Below, piece after piece: positions 8,301 to 14,900 of a DNA stretch of 28,964 nucleotides. The notes beneath the pieces are model-generated. The model did no database searches. It was not told where the DNA came from and worked only from the letters and a program-made list of their open reading frames with translations. This DNA is from a virus, in IMG/VR virus record IMGVR_UViG_3300042261_000837, positions 1 through 28,964 of that record, one strand, 5' to 3'. The number at the start of each line of letters is the position of its first letter. Position 1 is the stretch's first letter. A program made the position numbers and the translations under genes.

Positions 8301-10551
8301 CCTTTGTATTTGTTGATAGCAATGTTGCATTTGCAGTTCCTGTTTGAATTAAAGAAACATTCGCATTATATCTTGATTTAACTCTTTCAGAAGGAGCTGT
8401 TCCTGTTAATCCGACACTATATATTACTTCAGCTTGGAACGTATTTGCATTAGCCCATGTTAGCGTAGCAACACGACCTGTTCCATCAATAGATATTGAT
8501 CTTCCTTGAGAAGTATTGAATGTTAAAATGTCTCCATTTGAATAATAGCCAAATGTGTCTGGTAATGCATCGGATCCTGCTGAAGATTTGTTTTTAAGAA
8601 CAACTGTAAAGTTGCTTAATTTAGCAGAATCGCCAAGTGTTCCTGCTCCAACAAAAGACTCCGGTGAAGAAAGAGTAATTGTTGCAACACTTGTTGTTCC
8701 GCCAGATGTAAATGTTACAGTAGAGCTTTTCTCTCTATATTGATAATCTACATCAGTAATTGAACTTGGTTTAATAAATTGTTGTGGATATGGAAATATC
8801 AACGAATTAAAATCTGTATCTGAAACAAAAGTATTGCCAAAATAATTATTATTTGATTTACTTGATAAATCAATTTGCATTATTTTATTAAATGCAGCAT
8901 TTGACTGATATACTATTCCAGGCATAGCTGAAGTTGTATTGGCAATATAAACTAGACTTTGAGCATCTGCTGTATTATAAGAACTACTTGTAATATTGAT
9001 ATCTGTTAGATATGCTTTGTATATGTGTGTTAGAGAATTTGAATTGTTTGAAGCACTTACAAATTCAAACGCACGGATTCTTGCAGTGCCAATTTTTGTA
9101 TTAGTATAAGTTGCATCTAGTGAATTTGCTACGTTAACTCCGCCAAAAATAGAATTTGCGCCAACTCTATGAATATCATAAATTTCAAATTGATCAATAG
9201 TTGGTAATCCTTTTACACCATTAACATAGACATAGTTTCCTAAAGTTGAAATCAGATCGTAGTTTGATACATTTGAGTAATCGCGACCTCTACGTACCGA
9301 TAACTTTGTAACTCTATTTTCAAATTCATAACCCTTAACATATGCTTTTCCACCAGATAGTTTTACAGTAAATTTATCTGGATTTGAAATTAGAACTTGA
9401 TCTTCTGCCAAACTAAAAACAAAATTATTTGCAAGACTTAGCGAAGTATTTGAAGCAATTGCAGTAACTATATCTGTTTGATTATTTGAAAACAATCTTG
9501 AGTTCACACTAACATCAACAAGAAAACTTGTTCCGTTTCCTGTTACTGTACTTGTTCCTGCGGTTAGAGTTGCTGTTCCTGGAATAGAAGTGGGTTGATG
9601 CTCTTGCAATTCAATTAAAAATGGGGTTACTGTATAATTTCCGGATTCATCAAAAGTTCTTCTTGCTAATGTTTTTTCTATTTCAGAATAAATTGGAAAA
9701 TTAACTTTTTTAGTTATTTCACCATTTTCAATACGAAGCAATTCAATAAATCTTGTGTCATCCGTGCTTGCCAAACTTCTTTTGGCAAGACGAGCAGTTA
9801 TTTTATATCTTGATGCTCCTGGCGCTTGATAATTTGTTGCTTCAAGAGCAGGATCAAGAAGACTTGTATCAGATCCATAGTCAACAATAGAATCATCAAT
9901 TTCTAGTCCAACTCTATATGTTGAGTTGTTTGTAAACTTATCTAGAATTATTGTTTGTGATTGAACTTTGATAAAATAACCATCAAAGAAATATACGCCC
10001 TCATTTATACTTACGACAGATGAACTTACAATGTCTCCCGCAGATGAATTAACTTGAGCAAAAGTGTTTGTTACATTTGCTGTAGTGGTTTGAACAACTA
10101 TATTTGCAGAGAATGAACCTGAAGACATGGGCTTTATGATTAAAACTGGAGGATCCGCAGTTGTCTGCTCAGCCGTTTTTAGAACATACGCTGTTGGTCT
10201 TGTTACTTCACTAAATCTTGTATTTGCAATCTCTGCCGCTATATATTTTTGAAAGAAATTATTTGCAACAATATCACTTGCTTGATATTGTGATTTTAAG
10301 TTTAAACAAATGATATTTTCATCTGCGCCCTGGTATGTTATTTCACCACCAAGAACAACAGAACCGTTTTTGAATATGTGTTTTCCAAATCTTTCAATTT
10401 GTTTTTGTAAAATTGTTTGAAGCTGCGTTAACTCACGCGCCTGAACGGCAAATCCGGGTCTAAACAGAATACGATGAAAATCTTTATTTTCATCATAATC
10501 ATCATAATAAGGAGCTTCAGTTGTTTCAATTGGAACAATTTTATCTACCAT
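5386..10551 (-). CDS. Large DUF4815-like baseplate structural protein
   Basis: A 1721-aa protein. The N-terminus ('MVDKIVPIETTEAPYYDDYD', 'HRILFRPGFAVQARELTQLQ', 'FGKHIFKNGSVVLGGEITY') is the hallmark of DUF4815, a large virion protein of aquatic myoviruses placed at the baseplate periphery after gp8. The middle is beta-rich, with 'TADSVDWRPIR'-like segments (about 790-900) and a long Asn/Ser/Thr-rich region. About residues 1550-1590 form a Pro/Gly/Cys-rich linker ('GGGGGGGPDPGCGDTGGSGC'). The last about 133 residues are a basic, Trp-rich helical module ('KIVCTMMNRLYGFSP', 'KAYHKLFLPFVKRMP', 'LVRPAIVVTAFAIRQGW') that recurs, as I recall, as a C-terminal add-on in some myovirus structural proteins. 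The start has AAGGAAG upstream. Exact equivalence to T4 gp9 or gp10 is not claimed. The part that usually ends these proteins is encoded by the next gene. Confidence 0.85.
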   Translation of the reverse strand: MVDKIVPIETTEAPYYDDYDENKDFHRILFRPGFAVQARELTQLQTILQKQIERFGKHIFKNGSVVLGGEITYQGADENIICLNLKSQYQASDIVANNFFQKYIAAEIANTRFSEVTRPTAYVLKTAEQTTADPPVLIIKPMSSGSFSANIVVQTTTANVTNTFAQVNSSAGDIVSSSVVSINEGVYFFDGYFIKVQSQTIILDKFTNNSTYRVGLEIDDSIVDYGSDTSLLDPALEATNYQAPGASRYKITARLAKRSLASTDDTRFIELLRIENGEITKKVNFPIYSEIEKTLARRTFDESGNYTVTPFLIELQEHQPTSIPGTATLTAGTSTVTGNGTSFLVDVSVNSRLFSNNQTDIVTAIASNTSLSLANNFVFSLAEDQVLISNPDKFTVKLSGGKAYVKGYEFENRVTKLSVRRGRDYSNVSNYDLISTLGNYVYVNGVKGLPTIDQFEIYDIHRVGANSIFGGVNVANSLDATYTNTKIGTARIRAFEFVSASNNSNSLTHIYKAYLTDINITSSSYNTADAQSLVYIANTTSAMPGIVYQSNAAFNKIMQIDLSSKSNNNYFGNTFVSDTDFNSLIFPYPQQFIKPSSITDVDYQYREKSSTVTFTSGGTTSVATITLSSPESFVGAGTLGDSAKLSNFTVVLKNKSSAGSDALPDTFGYYSNGDILTFNTSQGRSISIDGTGRVATLTWANANTFQAEVIYSVGLTGTAPSERVKSRYNANVSLIQTGTANATLLSTNTKVYFADGSVQVQVYDSNSVIKTVGTPQSLYVSDVVSIRKIYDFGRDAGGNYRTITQANLSFATDLTSSYELDTGQNDNLYDHATITLKAGGRVPVGRLVAFFDYYSHAGTSGYLTVDSYPNATTNDGYVSIPTYTSPTTGKTYRLADSVDWRPIRTNGIDKANTGSISGALILQPDQSFSSDYSYYLGRTDKIILSSDRVFKTIEGVPADVPETPEHREGDMLLYTLNIPPFTSQPSLVDVRYNENKRYTMRDIGRLEKRIQNLEYYASLNLLEVDADSTTIVDSNGLTRFKNGIIVDSFNGHKVGDVRSYDYACSMDFQKGELRPRFSTYNSRLEVATGNTNIKYSIDTATLSYTLEEYAVQDVATNSVNINPFNYASFIGTMKLTPDNDVWKDTENRPSVLVNLEGENDAFESATLHSGTKYGDWQTDWSGVTSTKVDKGSSQFTQGYLTWQQDVSRSIDTVTTKQSRSITTTTIVPETITKQIGDNIVDVSVVPYMRSTQIDVKASQLKAGSMVFPFFDDQRMLAYWRYPTIIWIKNPTGRFDSTGLEKLQISNKDIGKVALQTIQANGAPLVLTIFAGHAPINIGDTITGMSSGNSAVVANVFVYSANVSSANTSNSYVVNLSTKVGLEAPNTPPPYDLTFGANNIFNLSDSQNNIIMIVTGTGSGQVRQIASYDSNNRIVTVDKPFVPAPDTTSVYSIGLPTVHPYLGQIAGSFVIPPATFFTGEKKFRLTSSFTNSLQDKPTFAEATFFAQGLVQTKEAQSISVRVPKPVVTTSIEQITTTSDIITSVETQQTLVRDDTPPPSSPSEWYWQGGGGGGGPDPGCGDTGGSGCGCGGKIVCTMMNRLYGFSPISRNNRLWMRWNEVNKIDPSWEKAYHKLFLPFVKRMPTNRVIRYLLEDFANTRTQWIDAKLNNKKIPIKRYFWHALVRPAIVVTAFAIRQGWIKPVDRSEIDRLSKVALNKILKDR

Positions 10552-10560
10552 TTTTCTTCC

Positions 10561-11886
10561 TTAAAACTTTATTACTATTGTTAAACTTTCTGTTTGATCC
10601 AATGATCTTGAAACAGGTTGAATGTTATCTACATACAGTACTTGTCCACTACGAGATTTCAAATTTGGATTAGTAATTTGAGTTACGAATCGTGCAGCAC
10701 CTGAGTTTGCACCGTTCAAATTTCTTGCAGTTGGTGTTCCAAATGTTTCAGTCAACTGCAGCTTTCCGTTTCCTGTATCCCAATAAAAAACTCGTCCTGC
10801 AAATGTAGCTGTTGTTAACGCAGTTCCTTGAAACACCCATTCGTCATTTATATATTCTGGTCCAGAACCTGAAGTTGATAGAGTCGTTAATTGAGTAAAT
10901 GCTACGTTAGAAAAAGCATTTTCTGTACCAAAAACATATGGGTCTCTAATGATTGAGACTTGTCTAAAATCATTAGTCACAGGAACTTTACCATTTTCAC
11001 TAGCATTTATACGAGCATTAATTAATATTGTTGATGCACCAAGTTCATTTATTGGATCACTACCATGCCCATTAATTGGACTCATTATTGCTCTAACATT
11101 TGCCATTGTTCCACTAGTTCCAGCAATAGAAATATTTGCAAACGTATAACCTGTGCCAGAAGAAGTAACTACAACGTTATCAACAATTTGAGAAGTTGTA
11201 TTCAAATATGCTGTAGCAGTAGCTCCTGTACCATCACCATAAATTGAAACAAGTGCATTAGAAACATTTGAATAACCCGTTCCACCATCTTCTACTAAAA
11301 TAATTTCTATTGAGCCATCAATGGCTGCTTCTTGAACACCCCATTGTGGAGAAGCGTCATCGTTAGTTAATCTTTTTACAGGCATCCATTCATCTGTCAA
11401 AAATCTTCTACGATCATTTGTATTTAAAGTATACATATATTTCCAAATATAACCATCTTCTTCAGTAGAAGTTGAATTAAATGTGGTGTAAGTTGGTTTT
11501 ATTGTTGAGTTTGCGCCATCATTGTTAAATAAACACTTATAAACATTATACTCATCTGTCAAAACATAAAACTGAGTACTATCATTTAATAAATTATTTG
11601 CTCTATCATCATACTGTGTATAAACTGTATTTGCTGTCCAATTAAAACGTTTTGTAACTATAGCTATATCGTTACCTGTTATTTTTTTGCCACCTATCAT
11701 GTTTTTCCAGACAGCATTTTGATTGTTTATGCTGTCTACGGCTGTATTTGGATAAGAATCACCATTTGCCCATGGGGTATTTTTGCCTATGGCAATAAAA
11801 AGATTTGTTGGATCAGTTTCTGAAACTTGTTCTTTAAACTGTTCAGCCGAATCGGTTCTAATGCTTTTTGTTCTTAGTGCTGTCAT
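10561..11886 (-). CDS. 8: Baseplate wedge protein gp8
   Basis: 441 aa against 334 in T4. Segments typical of gp8 in T4-like phages are visible: 'NLFIAIGKNTPWANGDSYP' (29-46), 'KKITGNDIAIVTKRFNWTAN' (67-86), 'FYVLTDEYNVYKCLFNN' (106-122), 'EDGYIWKYMYTLN' (143-155), 'MPVKRL' (168-173), and near 280-315 'INELGASTILINARI'. Residues about 192-270 are an insertion of two GSGY beta-repeats ('GGTGYSNVSNALVSIYGDGT', 'GTGYTFANISIAG'), which explains most of the extra length. gp8 is a dimeric wedge component linking gp6/gp7 to the baseplate periphery. It is preceded by a late-promoter motif 28 bases upstream and has only a weak ribosome site. Confidence 0.88.
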   Translation of the reverse strand: MTALRTKSIRTDSAEQFKEQVSETDPTNLFIAIGKNTPWANGDSYPNTAVDSINNQNAVWKNMIGGKKITGNDIAIVTKRFNWTANTVYTQYDDRANNLLNDSTQFYVLTDEYNVYKCLFNNDGANSTIKPTYTTFNSTSTEEDGYIWKYMYTLNTNDRRRFLTDEWMPVKRLTNDDASPQWGVQEAAIDGSIEIILVEDGGTGYSNVSNALVSIYGDGTGATATAYLNTTSQIVDNVVVTSSGTGYTFANISIAGTSGTMANVRAIMSPINGHGSDPINELGASTILINARINASENGKVPVTNDFRQVSIIRDPYVFGTENAFSNVAFTQLTTLSTSGSGPEYINDEWVFQGTALTTATFAGRVFYWDTGNGKLQLTETFGTPTARNLNGANSGAARFVTQITNPNLKSRSGQVLYVDNIQPVSRSLDQTESLTIVIKF

Positions 11887-11914
11887 TTATCTACTTTTAC
11901 TCTATTATAATTCA

Positions 11915-11922
11915 TATTTATG
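11915..11922 (-). promoter_or_regulatory. T4-type late promoter (CATAAATA) for gp8 and downstream genes
   Basis: The minus strand reads CATAAATA, matching the NATAAATA late promoter element of T4-like phages. It overlaps the gp7 stop codon and lies 28 bases before the gp8 start, close to the 26-base spacing of the motif before gp48. It lies in the longest gap between gp6 and the left edge. Confidence 0.55.
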
Positions 11923-14900
11923 TGTCGCTAGGAGAAGTGTTACAAGCAATAATACTATTTGCGAAGTTGAAATTACCACCTCTACCATAATTTATGTTGG
12001 CTTGAGCAACATTACCCTTCAAGTATATAGAGGTATAAATTTCAGATTTAACGTTATAGCGGAAAATAGCATCATTTGTAGAACCAATTATAAATGCTCC
12101 ATTTGCGGAATCATAATATAGTCCGGTCATGGCCGTGTCATTTATGTATTCTGAATGCTTTTTTACGTAAGTAGACGTTATGATATCCCAAGGAGTATTT
12201 AAATTGAATTCATATACAGCATCTTGAGTAGATCCAGTAATGAACATTTTTGTTCCGTTTTCATTAAATGTCAAACCTGTTGGCTGGGTTTCTGTAGTTT
12301 GAGTGAACACATTCACATTTTGCGTATATGTTGCTGTTGCTACATTCCATGCGCTTCCCAAGGTGTACTGATGAATTTTATCAGTTCCTGTTCCTGTAAC
12401 ATACATATACAGTCCCGTATTAGAGAATGAAAGACCGCTAGTGTTTGACTCTTGAGTTGCTACGTTTACTTCACCCGAGTTTGCCAAGAATCCTCCAGCA
12501 GAAACCGTTATACTAAAGATATTCCATGTCTCTGACATATCAAATTGTTTGACTTTGCTTTCTCTATTGTAGATGATATACAATCTACTTCCATCACTCT
12601 TGATAAAGATATCGCTTGGATCAACTGAACCATCTACACAAATACCAACATTTGCTGTATTGCCTATAAATGTTGCGGTATTAACATCCCAAGGTGTAGA
12701 TAGATTGTATTTTCCTATATTCGCATTAACATATCCAATTGTATAGAAACTGGTGCCATCTGGTTTGAAGAATACACCACGAGGATCTTCTTCATATGAT
12801 CTAATATTAAATGAATTGCCTGTGTATGACCATTCCGGATAGATATGAACCATTAGATTTGTTGGCAATAGAGAACCATTAGAACTATTAAATTTGCTCA
12901 TCAATGCAGTATTTGTATGATCAGTATAAGAATTAGAAAACCATAGTTCAGACAAACAACCAATAAATTTATTATTACCTATGACAGTACCCGAAACTGT
13001 CACATTTCCACCTTGATAATCTATTAGTCCTGTTTCTGTTGTTATATACTCACGAACATTGTTTTTTGCATTTCCGATTACAAATATTTTATTATTTCCT
13101 AAACTTATGAATGAACCCTTTGGCTGATCATCCTCATTATCGGTGGTATGTGTAATATAATGTCTTGCAGTTGTTATATCCCAAGGAGTTGATAATCTAT
13201 ACTCGCTTATACCTCTTGCTGTTGTTCCCGTAATATACATTCTAGTTCCAGTATTACTAAAGGTAATTCCTTGTGGAATTGTTTCAATTCCGCCAATGTA
13301 TAGATTAGATGTATAAGAAGCTGTATTAACACTCCAATTCGTACCCAATGTATATTGGTACACTTTACTATTTGCTGAGCAGGTAATATACATGCTATTA
13401 CCTGTAGTTGAAAAATGAAGTCCGTGTGTATTTGTTGCTCTTGAAGAAACATAAACATTTCCAGATTCATTTAGATAATACTTTTCATTATCTGGGCTTG
13501 TAACAGAAATACTTTTTAGATTCCAAGCATTTATCAAATCAAATTCTTTTATTTTTGCTAATGTTTCATCAATAACATAAGCTTTTGTTCCATCTGGTTT
13601 AATAAACATATCTCCTGAATTGGGCCCTTCCATGGTTGCCAAAAATGTAGCCGAAGATATATTTGCACCAGTTGCAGTAACCAAAGGTAATACATTATAT
13701 CCAGTTCCTTTGGCAGTTACAACAATTGAATGAATGACATTATTTTCAGGCTTAGATAAAAGTTCTGCAGTTAGTTCTGCTATACCAAACGCGGTAAATG
13801 ATGCCGATGAAGTATTTGCTCCTCCAGCAGTGATTGTTGGTCTTGTTGTATAACCGGATCCCGCATTTACAATTGTCAATTTATTAATATTTCCAAGAGA
13901 ACCGACTTCGTATGAAATATTAGCGCCCGAACCATTACCACCTGTTATTATTAGATAATTACCATTTGAATATCCAGTTCCTGCAACGTCAATTGAAACA
14001 TTACAAATATTATGCGTTACATTTCCAAGAGTATGCGGCGGTGGTAATATTGTAGGAGGAGAGATCGGATCGTAGCTATGACCAGCAGACTTTACATTGA
14101 TAGCAACAATCGCACCTGAGACAGGATTTACAGAAAACTGAACATTAGCACCAACTCCATCTCCAGAATTAGTTATTGTCAAAAATCCGTTTGAATATCC
14201 TCTACCGGGTGATGTTCCCGATGCGGCAGGGGGTATTCCTATATAAATTCCTGTAAAACTACCATTTCCTTTCGCAACATAGTTTGCTATTGTTCCTGTT
14301 CCGGAACTTTCACTAAACACCAAGGAGCCATTAGAATTATATCCACTTCCGCCGCTAACGATTCTAATATCAGTAACATAACTTAGTTCAGTATTCGCAG
14401 TGCCGTATACAAACTTTGCTGTACTTACATTCCATGGAGTTGATAAGTTGTATTGACTAATATTTGCTCTATCATGACCAACGATAAACATGCTAGTTCC
14501 ATCTGGTCTAAAGAAAATGCCAGTTGGAGTATTTTCTATACTACTTGCAACATTTGTAGTAAACGTTGCTGTTGTTATGTTTGAACCTTGTGCAGTAATT
14601 GTAGGTAGAGATGTATAACCAGATCCAGGATTGTTTATCGTTATACTAAAAATTGTATTTTGTAATGAATTTGATGAATACGATTCATTGCTATTCAAAG
14701 AATTAGCAATCACATAGCTTGCATTTGCTCCAGATCCACCACCACCAGTAAATATTAAATAGCCATTTGAATTATATCCTTGACCGCCAGAAGAAATAGT
14801 TATTTTCTCAATATAACCATCTCCTAATGTAATTGCAAAAGATGCTGGAGCTATATTTGATCCACCAGCCGTTGCAATTGATCTAACATTTGCATTATAT

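Noticed and set aside
13207-13470. 87-codon minus-strand frame inside gp7
   Set aside because: It overlaps the in-frame propeller-like blades of gp7 and has no independent start signal.
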